The notes under the pieces are model-generated. The model was not told the DNA's origin and ran no database searches. It saw nothing but the letters and a program-made list of their open reading frames with translations. A DNA stretch of 30,110 bases from UBA2231 sp964415175 (GTDB taxonomy: Bacteria; Elusimicrobiota; Elusimicrobia; Elusimicrobiales; UBA9959): assembly GCA_964415175.1 (NCBI GenBank), contig CAYPYG010000034.1, positions 1 to 30,110 on the forward strand, in the 5' to 3' direction. The first letter of the stretch is position 1; the number at the start of each line of letters is the position of its first letter. This document shows, piece after piece, positions 13,634-20,080 of the stretch. A program made the translations under genes and the position numbers.

Positions 13634-15208
13634 TCAGCGCAGCCTGTCCAGCGCCTCTTCCTTCAGGCGCGCGGCCTCGCGGGCCTGGTCCAGCGTCACC
13701 TGCAGGAAGTGGATGGACTGGCCCGGCCCGTACTGGCAGAGCAGGTCCATGTCGGCGGAGATCACGTTGAAGATGCGCGGGTAGCCGCCGGTGGTCTGGC
13801 GGTGGCGCAGCAGGATGATGGGGCCGTCGGGCGTCAGCTGCACCGTGCCGTCGGCCACCGCGCCGGAGATCATGTTGCGCATATCGCAGTCCACGCCCGG
13901 ATCGCCCGAAAGCCGCATGCCCATCCGGTCCATCTTGACCGTGGTGCGCCACTGCGTGATGAAGAACTGGCCGGGCTGGCGCATGCACTTGTATTCCGGG
14001 CCCGGCAGCACGCGGATGCGGCCCTGCGGGTCCGTCCAGCCGCCGACCGCGACGAAAGGCACGGCCTCGCCGGGAGGCGGACCGCCGCCGGCGCGTCCCC
14101 TGAAAGAGAAATAGGTGTAAGTGCCGTAGCGGCGGCCGCCGAAGGCGAGCCTGTCGCCGGCTTCGGCCTCGTAAACGCGGCTGTGGTCTATCTCGAGGGC
14201 GGGACCGTCGCTTTTTTTCAGGGAGGCGTCCAGCGCCCCGCCGGTCAGCGCGAATCGCCCCGCCGTCAGGAACTCTATCTCGGGCGGCCCCACTATCTCC
14301 AGCGCCGGCGCGCCCTCGGGGTTGCCCAGCATCAGGTTGCCGCGACGCAGCGCGAAGCGGTCCATCGCCCCGGCCGGCGAGATGCCTATGTCCTGCATGC
14401 CGTACACCGGCAGGCCGGCCGTGCCGCAGAAACCGGGCCGCACCAGCCGGATATTGCCGCGCACGCCGGAGGCGGCCGCGGCCTTGAGAGCCTTGTCTAT
14501 GGTCTCGCCCAGCCGGCCGGCCAGTTCCAGCGCTATCGGCGAATCGGAATGGATGCAGAGCGTATCGGCCTTGATCTCTTTCCAGGACGGGCGGGCCGGG
14601 TCGCCGCTGGCGTTCACGCGGCCGCGGGCGACTATCTCCGTCGCCTGCGCCAGCGCCTCGGCCAGGTCCTTTATCACGCCGCCGGACTTGCGCGGCAGCA
14701 GGCACAGACTGCCGGACTGCCCGTCCCAGGCGTAACGCCGGTCGACGAAGGCCTCGCGCAGCACGGCCACGCCCTGCCGGCGCGCCGCTGACGCTATCTC
14801 GGAATCGTTGGGCGCCAGCAGCGCGGCTATACCCTTGCCCTTCAGCCAGGCGGCCAGCGTACCCGCCAGCGCCGCGTCGCGGCAGGCGTCGTTGTAAAGC
14901 GCGCCGTGGAATTTCACCAGCTTCGCGCCGGGCAGCAGCGAGAGCTGCGAGTCCAGCGAGGCCAGCAGCTCCGCCCCGGGCAGCCGCATGCTCTCACGGC
15001 CGAAATTGGGCTTGTCGGGATACGAGAGGTGCGCCGACACCTCCACGCCGTGCCTCGCGGCCAGCGCGCGGAAGGCCTCCACGCTCTCGCGGTCGCCCGC
15101 GTGGCCGTCGCAGGCGATATTGGCTATCTGCACCAGCTCCATCAGCAGCCGGTCGTCGCCGTGCAGCGGGCCGCGCTCGCCTATGTCGCAGTTTATCCGC
15201 ACCTTCAT
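13634..15208 (-). CDS. pxpA-pxpC: Fused 5-oxoprolinase subunits A and C (PxpA-PxpC)
   Basis: One 524-residue frame joins two proteins that are normally separate. Residues 1-225 are a LamB/YcsF (PxpA) domain: RINCDIGER, QIANIACDGHAGD, VSAHLSYPD, NFGRESM, VKFHGALYN, FVDRRY and ADTLCIHSD. Residues about 230-524 are a PxpC (biotin-dependent carboxylase-like subunit) domain: GMQDIGISPAGAMD, GNLMLGN, ALEIVGPPEIEF, then VQLTPDGPIILLRHRQTTGGYPRI. With PxpB it should hydrolyse ATP to open 5-oxoproline (pyroglutamate) to glutamate in the cytoplasm. The ATG overlaps the pxpB stop by 4 nt. The longer open frame upstream is only a shadow of pxpB. There is no sign of a frameshift at the junction. Confidence 0.88.
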   Translation of the reverse strand: MKVRINCDIGERGPLHGDDRLLMELVQIANIACDGHAGDRESVEAFRALAARHGVEVSAHLSYPDKPNFGRESMRLPGAELLASLDSQLSLLPGAKLVKFHGALYNDACRDAALAGTLAAWLKGKGIAALLAPNDSEIASAARRQGVAVLREAFVDRRYAWDGQSGSLCLLPRKSGGVIKDLAEALAQATEIVARGRVNASGDPARPSWKEIKADTLCIHSDSPIALELAGRLGETIDKALKAAAASGVRGNIRLVRPGFCGTAGLPVYGMQDIGISPAGAMDRFALRRGNLMLGNPEGAPALEIVGPPEIEFLTAGRFALTGGALDASLKKSDGPALEIDHSRVYEAEAGDRLAFGGRRYGTYTYFSFRGRAGGGPPPGEAVPFVAVGGWTDPQGRIRVLPGPEYKCMRQPGQFFITQWRTTVKMDRMGMRLSGDPGVDCDMRNMISGAVADGTVQLTPDGPIILLRHRQTTGGYPRIFNVISADMDLLCQYGPGQSIHFLQVTLDQAREAARLKEEALDRLR

Positions 15209-15855
15209 CCGGCCCTCTCGAAGACTACCGTGTCGCCGGGCTCGATATCGTAGAGCAGCTCCGGCCGCGTCATTCCTAAAATATTCCAGCCGCCCGGCGA
15301 GGTTTCCGGGTAGATGCCGGTCTGCTCGCCGGCCACGCCGACGGCGCCGGCGGGCACGGCCAGCCGCGGGGAATCGAGCCGCGGCGTGACCAGGCTCTTG
15401 TCCAGGCCCAGGAGATAAGGGAAATGGGGACGGAAGCCGATCATCGCCACCAGGTATTCCGGAGCGGTGTGGCGCTTTACGACCTCTTCGGCGGATAGCC
15501 CGGCCAGTTCCGCCACGCGGGCCAGGTCCTCGCCGTTGTAGACCACCGGCAGCGTGTAGCGCCGGGCGCCCTGCACCGCCAGCGCGGCTTCGTCGGACGG
15601 CGCGTCCGCCAGGCAGCGGTCCACCGCCGCGCGCACCGCCTCCCAGTCGGAGAGAGGGGCGGCGTGCGCCGCCAGCGCCGTGTAGGACGGCACCACGTCG
15701 CGCACGCCCAGCCGCCGCAGTTCCGGGTCCTTGCGCAGCCTGCGGTAGGCCCAGAGCACCCGCAGCGAGGTCACCCGGTCGATCCTGTCGCCCAGCTGCC
15801 AGCACAGGCAGGCGTCGCCTATAAAATAAGTGTTTATCCCGGCCCCGGCCGTCAT
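15205..15855 (-). CDS. pxpB: 5-oxoprolinase subunit B (PxpB)
   Basis: The 216-residue protein matches the PxpB/allophanate hydrolase subunit 1 family. It keeps the diagnostic C-terminal run GFRPHFPYLLGLD, then VPAGAVGVAGEQTGIYP, SPGGWNILG and a final GDTVVFE. It acts with PxpA and PxpC in ATP-dependent cleavage of 5-oxoproline to glutamate. It is first in the operon; the fused pxpA-pxpC gene starts inside its stop codon. A TATAAT lies 7 nt before the ATG, with no ribosome site, so translation is probably leaderless. Confidence 0.88.
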   Translation of the reverse strand: MTAGAGINTYFIGDACLCWQLGDRIDRVTSLRVLWAYRRLRKDPELRRLGVRDVVPSYTALAAHAAPLSDWEAVRAAVDRCLADAPSDEAALAVQGARRYTLPVVYNGEDLARVAELAGLSAEEVVKRHTAPEYLVAMIGFRPHFPYLLGLDKSLVTPRLDSPRLAVPAGAVGVAGEQTGIYPETSPGGWNILGMTRPELLYDIEPGDTVVFERAG

Positions 15856-15862
15856 AGCGGCT

Positions 15863-15875
15863 ATTATATCACTAT
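15863..15875 (-). promoter_or_regulatory. Leaderless-type promoter for the pxp operon
   Basis: On the minus strand TGA-TATAAT (hexamer 15868-15863, an extended -10) lies 7 nt before the pxpB ATG. It overlaps the 3' end of the upstream membrane-protein gene. Confidence 0.55.
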
Positions 15876-16372
15876 CGTCGGGGGATGGAGCGGAGTATTT
15901 CCGGCAGGACGCGCTTGAAGAAAAGCGCCGCCACCGCGCCCAGCGAGGCGGTCAGCGAGAAAGTGTCGTCCACCGGGCCGGGGACGTTCATCGGCAGCAT
16001 CTCGTAGAGGAAGACCAGCGCCGGCAGCGCCAGCCAGCCCTTGGGCGTGTCCCAGCGCGCCGTCACCGCGATGCAGACGCCCAGCAGAACGGACGCGGCG
16101 ATGAAGAACGGCGCCGAGAACAGGCTGGCCCCCAGGCTGAACGGCGCCAGCGCCAGCGACCACAGCAGCGCGAAGACCACCGGCAGGGCCGCGTCGAGAT
16201 AGGTGAACCGCCGCACGAAGAAGAGATTGATCGCCGCCGCGAGGAAGAACAGCGTAAAGGCCACGGCCGCCGCCAGCGCGCCCGTCCGGAATTCCCAGCC
16301 CGCCCAGCCGATGAAAAAGACCAGGACCGAGAAAGGGAAGGCCAGGAAACTTATCAGGAAACTCCGCGCCAT
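15872..16372 (-). CDS. Small multi-helix membrane protein of unknown function
   Basis: The 166-residue product has about five hydrophobic segments (near 5-25, 31-52, 61-80, 83-103, 109-125) and a basic C terminus (KRVLPEILRSIPRR). A VPGPVDDTFS loop precedes the last weak segment. No known motif was recognised. The start is supported by TAGAAT 6 nt upstream, the best example in the window of the TTTTG-plus-hexamer pattern. It lies directly before the pxp operon on the same strand, but pxpB has its own promoter. Confidence 0.65.
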   Translation of the reverse strand: MARSFLISFLAFPFSVLVFFIGWAGWEFRTGALAAAVAFTLFFLAAAINLFFVRRFTYLDAALPVVFALLWSLALAPFSLGASLFSAPFFIAASVLLGVCIAVTARWDTPKGWLALPALVFLYEMLPMNVPGPVDDTFSLTASLGAVAALFFKRVLPEILRSIPRR

Positions 16373-16378
16373 GTCATA

Positions 16379-16390
16379 ATTCTACAAAAC
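16379..16390 (-). promoter_or_regulatory. Leaderless-type promoter for the 166-residue membrane protein
   Basis: On the minus strand GTTTTG is followed by TAGAAT (16384-16379) and 6 nt to the ATG at 16372. It lies in the short gap after the ORF6N gene. Confidence 0.6.
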
Positions 16391-16398
16391 CGCGGACA

Positions 16399-16914
16399 TC
16401 ACGGCGTAAAACCGATGCGGCGCCGCCGCTTTTCCGGCTCGGAAACAAGGTCTTTTATGACTTCGACGATAGCCCGGATCTCCTCGTCATGCCTGCCAAG
16501 CCGGCGGTCCAATTCATCTATCCTTTGGGCAAGTTCTTTACTGGCATAAGCCATTTCCCTTAACCTGGCAAAAGCCCGCACTACGGTTATCCCCGCTTTT
16601 ATCGCGATGTCCGACCTGACCACGTTCGCCGCCTGTATCGCGCCGTATTCCGTGAACGCATACGGGAGATACCGCCGCCCGCCCCTGTTCTTTGAGGTCG
16701 CAAATTGCGGCCTCAGACCGCCGGCTTCGGCGGCTGAAAGCTGAAACATAAAATCCGGAGGGAACCGCTCTTTATTCCTCCGGACCTGCTCATTAAGCCG
16801 CTTTGTGCTCACCCCATACAGCGCGGCCAAAACGTAGTCCAATATAACTTTCCGCCCGCGGATGAAATATATTTTAGACTCCAGGGCGTCTTTCGGGAAC
16901 AGTTCTTCCGGCAT
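16399..16914 (-). CDS. ORF6N-domain DNA-binding protein
   Basis: The 171-residue product has a full ORF6N domain (about 10-125): IYFIRGRKVILDYVLAALYG, STKRLNEQVRRN, RFPPDFMFQLS, then YLPYAFTEYGAIQAANVV and IAIKAGITVVRAFARLRE. A short coiled-coil tail (about 125-155) follows. The domain is known from phage and plasmid proteins, related to KilA-N/antirepressor families, and is thought to bind DNA. The ATG at 16914 is chosen because GGAGG lies 4 nt upstream; the open frame extends to 17073 through non-coding repeat. A hairpin repeat and a GTAAAACA box stand just upstream, in the same arrangement as before abiE. Confidence 0.85.
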   Translation of the reverse strand: MPEELFPKDALESKIYFIRGRKVILDYVLAALYGVSTKRLNEQVRRNKERFPPDFMFQLSAAEAGGLRPQFATSKNRGGRRYLPYAFTEYGAIQAANVVRSDIAIKAGITVVRAFARLREMAYASKELAQRIDELDRRLGRHDEEIRAIVEVIKDLVSEPEKRRRRIGFTP

Positions 16915-16951
16915 ATACCCTCCTTTCCCCCTTACATCGTAAAACATACCA

Positions 16952-16969
16952 GCGACAACGTAGTGTCGC
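16952..16969. repeat. Hairpin repeat, copy 2, upstream of the ORF6N gene
   Basis: GCGACAACGTAGTGTCGC forms a 6-bp stem with a 6-nt loop. GTAAAACA (16939-16946) lies 5 nt to its left, exactly as in copy 3. The hairpin starts immediately after the terminator of the exonuclease gene and ends about 37 nt before the ORF6N start codon. Confidence 0.85.
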
Positions 16970-16970
16970 C

Positions 16971-17005
16971 CAAAAAACATGACCCGCGTCTGAGGGCGCG
17001 GGTCA
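16971..17005 (-). terminator. Intrinsic terminator of the DnaQ-like gene
   Basis: On the minus strand a 9-bp stem (TGACCCGCG with CGCGGGTCA, loop of 8) is followed by TGTTTTTT. It lies 26 nt downstream of the exonuclease stop codon. Confidence 0.85.
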
Positions 17006-17030
17006 CAAGCGGCCTTTAAAAAGCGAAGTC

Positions 17031-17657
17031 CTAGACCCGGATTATGCCGCGGCGGCGCAGCTCCCAGAAACATTTCACCGTCGCCGCCACGTCGGAAGCC
17101 GCGTTATGCGCCCCCTCGAAATCCGCCTCGAAAAGTTTCCGGTGGAGTTCCGCCAGCTTGGGCCATTTGTAGCCGCGGGCGCCGGGGATCTCGCAGTACT
17201 CGGTGGTGCTGTGCATCGTGCAGATCTTTATGACGGAAGCCGGGATGTCCGGCATGCCGGCGCGCAGGAACTCCGCGCCGATGATCTTCTCGTCGAAAGA
17301 GATATTGTGCGCTACGAGGAACCTGGTCCTGTCCAGCAGCGCGCGGAACTCTTTGAGCACTTCCGCCAGGTCCCGCCCTTCCCGCAGCGCGCGCTCCGTG
17401 GTGATGCCGTGTATCCTGGAGGATTCCTCGGGGATAACGAAACCGGCAGGCCTGATCAGCGTGTCCACCGACGCGAGCAGGTTCCCGTCCGCGTCGTAGG
17501 CCATGTACGCCAGCTGCACCAGCCGCGGCCAGTTGGCCAGGTCGGTGACCGGCGCGTTCCAGCTCCGGGGCAGACCCGTCGTCTCGGTGTCGAAGAACAG
17601 GAAAGCCGGGGGCGCGGGCGCGTCGGCGAAAAGGTCGGGCTGAATATGTTCCGTCAC
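17031..17657 (-). CDS. DnaQ-like DEDDh 3'-5' exonuclease
   Basis: The 208-residue protein carries the complete DEDDh exonuclease set: D23 and E25 in FFDTETTGLP, D122 in AHNISFD, H184 and D189 in AHNAASDVAATVKCF. Size and motifs match stand-alone proofreading subunit-like exonucleases (polymerase III epsilon or RNase T/oligoribonuclease relatives). It acts in the cytoplasm on single-stranded DNA or RNA ends. No beta-clamp motif was identified with confidence. The start is GTG with TAAACT 6 nt upstream and no ribosome site. It is monocistronic, with its own terminator. Confidence 0.88.
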   Translation of the reverse strand: MTEHIQPDLFADAPAPPAFLFFDTETTGLPRSWNAPVTDLANWPRLVQLAYMAYDADGNLLASVDTLIRPAGFVIPEESSRIHGITTERALREGRDLAEVLKEFRALLDRTRFLVAHNISFDEKIIGAEFLRAGMPDIPASVIKICTMHSTTEYCEIPGARGYKWPKLAELHRKLFEADFEGAHNAASDVAATVKCFWELRRRGIIRV

Positions 17658-17663
17658 GGGTAC

Positions 17664-17677
17664 AGTTTACAAAATCC
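17664..17677 (-). promoter_or_regulatory. Leaderless-type promoter for the DnaQ-like gene
   Basis: On the minus strand GGATTTTG is followed by TAAACT (17669-17664) and 6 nt to the GTG at 17657. Confidence 0.6.
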
Positions 17678-17710
17678 GGGGCCGCCGGCCGGCACAGAAA
17701 GGTCCCGCAA

Positions 17711-17742
17711 AGAAAAACCCCGCGCCTGACAGCGGCGCGGGG
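17711..17742 (-). terminator. Intrinsic terminator of the His/Pro-rich protein gene
   Basis: On the minus strand CCCCGCGCC pairs with GGCGCGGGG across a 7-nt loop and is followed by TTTTTCT. It lies 20 nt after the stop codon at 17763. Confidence 0.88.
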
Positions 17743-17762
17743 CCTTCCTTACGCGGAACGGC

Positions 17763-18827
17763 TCAGCGGATCTCGATCATCTCCATCGAGCTGGCCGTGG
17801 CGCCGGACGACAGGGGCCCGGAGCGGTGGAACCTGAGCGTCAGCATATACTTGCCGGGCTTGAGCGGCTCCAGCACCCTGAGCTCGTAGGAGCGGCCCAC
17901 GTCGAAGGTATTGGTGACCGTGAACTTCTGGAACGAGTCCAGCAGGTCCTGCACCGGCAGGTTCTGGACGTTCTCGGCCAGGCGCATGCCCTCGGCGGTT
18001 ATCGTGATCCTCTCGCCGCGGAAATAATCCGAGCGATTGTCGTTGACCATGATGAGCGCGCCGCCGTGGGCGGCCGCGCCGGCCCAGGCCACGGAAAGTT
18101 CCTTCGAATCGGGCTGCGACGGCTTCTTGGCTTGCGGCGTCATCGTGATGGTGGTCCTGCGGTTGAAACCCAGGAAGCCCTCTTCGTTCTTCGTGTCCAC
18201 CGAGTAGTGGTAGAGCATCCCGGCGGTGTCCACGGTCACGAGCTTGGGCGCTGCCATGCAGACTTCCAGGCGCTCGGTCTCCCAGGACTCCAGCTGGCGG
18301 GGGCCGATGTTAACGGTCACCTTGCGGGAATGATACCTGCTCGTGGGCCGGCAGTAGCCGTGGCTCCCGTAGCTGTACCCGCCATGGCCGAAGGACTGGC
18401 ACTCCTCGCCGTACTCGCGCATCGTCATTTCCCTGGTCACGCTCAGCGGGCTCTGCGAGGTGAAGGTCAGCGTCTGGCAGGCGCGCTCGTAGCCGCCGAA
18501 GTGGTACTGAGGCGGGGGCGGGGACGGCGGGTGATAAGGCGGCGGCACCGGCGGGTGATGCGGCGGGTTGTGGTGCGGAGGAGCCGGCGGATGATGCGGC
18601 GGGTTGTGATGGTTGTTGTTGTGCCCGGGCGCGGGGTGATGATGGCCGGGCGGATTGGCCGGGTGATGCTGCGGCGGAGGCGGGTGATGACCCTTATCCT
18701 CCAGGTCCAGGAGCATCTCCTCCAGGGACCCGTTCGTATCCAGGCCGTCGAAATCGACTTCCGCGGCCCGCGCGGCCGCGCCCATCGAAAGGAGCGCCGC
18801 GAAAAGTATCGCTGCTGGTTTGTTCAT
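17763..18827 (-). CDS. Exported protein with a His/Pro-rich, possibly metal-binding, N-terminal region
   Basis: The 354-residue product has a signal peptide (1-21, ending ARA), a short acidic stretch (EVDFDGLDTNG) and then, at about 46-111, a low-complexity run of His, Pro and Asn with 18 histidines in HH and HHPP clusters. The rest (112-354) is an unrecognised domain with several cysteines and a beta-rich C terminus. His-rich runs of this kind often bind Ni, Zn or Cu, as in periplasmic chaperones, but binding here is inference. ATG 18827 is preferred because GGAGG is 7 nt upstream. It is flanked by terminators on both sides and is monocistronic. Confidence 0.75.
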   Translation of the reverse strand: MNKPAAILFAALLSMGAAARAAEVDFDGLDTNGSLEEMLLDLEDKGHHPPPPQHHPANPPGHHHPAPGHNNNHHNPPHHPPAPPHHNPPHHPPVPPPYHPPSPPPPQYHFGGYERACQTLTFTSQSPLSVTREMTMREYGEECQSFGHGGYSYGSHGYCRPTSRYHSRKVTVNIGPRQLESWETERLEVCMAAPKLVTVDTAGMLYHYSVDTKNEEGFLGFNRRTTITMTPQAKKPSQPDSKELSVAWAGAAAHGGALIMVNDNRSDYFRGERITITAEGMRLAENVQNLPVQDLLDSFQKFTVTNTFDVGRSYELRVLEPLKPGKYMLTLRFHRSGPLSSGATASSMEMIEIR

Positions 18828-18897
18828 TTTATTCCTCCGGGGCCGCTCGTTGCTCGACATTGCGGCATCGGCCCCATGTAAGGAAATTGAATAAAAT

Positions 18898-18927
18898 GAC
18901 CCGCGCCCCGAAATAGAGGCGCAGGTC
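18898..18927 (-). terminator. Intrinsic terminator ending the long surface-protein gene run
   Basis: On the minus strand GACCTGCGCC pairs with GGCGCGGGTC (one mismatch, 10-nt loop) and is followed by ATTTTATT. It lies about 65 nt after the Nudix gene stop. Confidence 0.75.
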
Positions 18928-18992
18928 CTATCCCCGCCACGTTTTTATGCCTATGCCCGATTGGTACCAAAGGCCCGCCGCCGCAGCCGCCC

Positions 18993-19379
18993 TTACCGGG
19001 ACGCGGGCAGGAGCTTTTTCACCACGGGGACATCCGCGCTGGCCAGGTCGTATTTGGAAAGGTCCTGCGGCTTCACCCATTCGATGGCCGCGTGATCACG
19101 CAGCTCGAACTCGCCCGAGAGATGCCTGGCGCGATAGACCAGCAGCTCTATGTGGAAATGTTCATATTCGAACTCGCTGGAACAGATAAACCCGCCTATC
19201 TCGGTCTCGACGCCGAACTCTTCCCGGAGCTCGCGCCGCAGGCAGGCCTCGGGCGTCTCGCCGGGCTCCAGCTTGCCGCCCGGGAACTCCCACTTCCCCG
19301 CCAGCGCGTCGCCGGACTTGCGCTGCGCGATAAGGACCTTCCCGTCCTTCTCGATGACCGCGGCCGTGACCCGCTTCAT
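18993..19379 (-). CDS. MutT-like Nudix hydrolase
   Basis: The 128-residue protein has a complete Nudix box from G35 (GGKLEPGETPEA to REEFGV) with R49-E50-x-x-E53-E54 as metal ligands. The N terminus KRVTAAVIEKDGKVLIAQR and the WEFPGGK segment place it with MutT/CTP-pyrophosphohydrolase-type enzymes that clean oxidised nucleotides such as 8-oxo-dGTP from the pool; the exact substrate is uncertain. The ATG overlaps the stop of the membrane-protein gene (ATGA). It is the last gene before the terminator at 18898-18927. Confidence 0.88.
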   Translation of the reverse strand: MKRVTAAVIEKDGKVLIAQRKSGDALAGKWEFPGGKLEPGETPEACLRRELREEFGVETEIGGFICSSEFEYEHFHIELLVYRARHLSGEFELRDHAAIEWVKPQDLSKYDLASADVPVVKKLLPASR

Positions 19380-20059
19380 GCCGCCGTCTCCGCCGCGGCC
19401 GCCCGCGCGGCCGCCTTCGCGTGCTCTTTCTTATGCGCCGCCACATCGGCCACTATCTTGGCCACCACGAAGATAACCATTATGGTCCCGGCGCCGGGCA
19501 GGGCGATGGACGCGAAAGCGCCCAGCAGTATCGTCAGGTGCATCACCACTATCCGGGGATAAGGGCTCGCCATGCACTCGCCCGGGCCGGTGTGGCGGTA
19601 TTCCCCGCCCGCGACATAATTAAGGAAAAAAGAGACCGCGTGTCCGCCGAAGAGCGCGGCGATCCCCCATTTCACCGCCGCCAGGTGATCGATCCAGAGG
19701 GCGCCGTCCATCGGGTTCACCTTCGCCGGCCCCAGCTGCGCCCCCTGCAGCACGAAGCCGAACAGGAACACCCCGTGCACGAACATGAACAACCCGAAAT
19801 GTATCGTGAAGAACGCGGACATGAAGAGCTTTGCGCCGACGGCCAGCGCCGAATACGCGGCCGACAGCCCCGGCCCGGCGCCCCGCAACTTCCCGACAGG
19901 CCCGCCCGCCAGCAGCATCTTCAAAATGGTGAAGAAACCGATTATCGCCGACTCCACCCAGTAGAGCGGCAGTATCTCGCGCAGCCCCCAGTCGCCGGTC
20001 AGAACTAACCCCAGCGGCAGCAGGTTCGCGGCAATTATGAAATATCCCGATGCCGGCAT
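19376..20059 (-). CDS. DUF6498-like membrane protein
   Basis: The 227-residue product has about six hydrophobic segments and opening residues (NLLPLGLVLTGDWGLREILPLYWVESAIIGFF) that resemble DUF6498 proteins, where a WxxxxxxxxYWxES-type pattern sits after the first helix. The C terminus is an alanine-rich charged helix. It lies 21 nt after the giant surface gene and overlaps the Nudix gene by 4 nt, so it is probably co-transcribed with both. No function is known. Confidence 0.7.
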   Translation of the reverse strand: MPASGYFIIAANLLPLGLVLTGDWGLREILPLYWVESAIIGFFTILKMLLAGGPVGKLRGAGPGLSAAYSALAVGAKLFMSAFFTIHFGLFMFVHGVFLFGFVLQGAQLGPAKVNPMDGALWIDHLAAVKWGIAALFGGHAVSFFLNYVAGGEYRHTGPGECMASPYPRIVVMHLTILLGAFASIALPGAGTIMVIFVVAKIVADVAAHKKEHAKAAARAAAAETAA

Positions 20060-20080
20060 ACGGCGATCCCGTTCTCCGCG

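Noticed and set aside
16952..16969. An integron attC site formed by the hairpin repeat.
   Set aside because: The required GTTRRRY and RYYYAAC core sites are not present at the right places, and no integrase is in the window.
16952..16969. The hairpin repeat serving as a -35 element (TTGTCG) for the ORF6N gene.
   Set aside because: The nearest -10-like sequence, TACGAT, is only about 11 nt away, too short for a normal promoter.
16915..17073. The N-terminal extension of the first ORF6N frame up to 17073.
   Set aside because: It runs through the terminator and the hairpin repeat, while a good GGAGG site marks the ATG at 16914.
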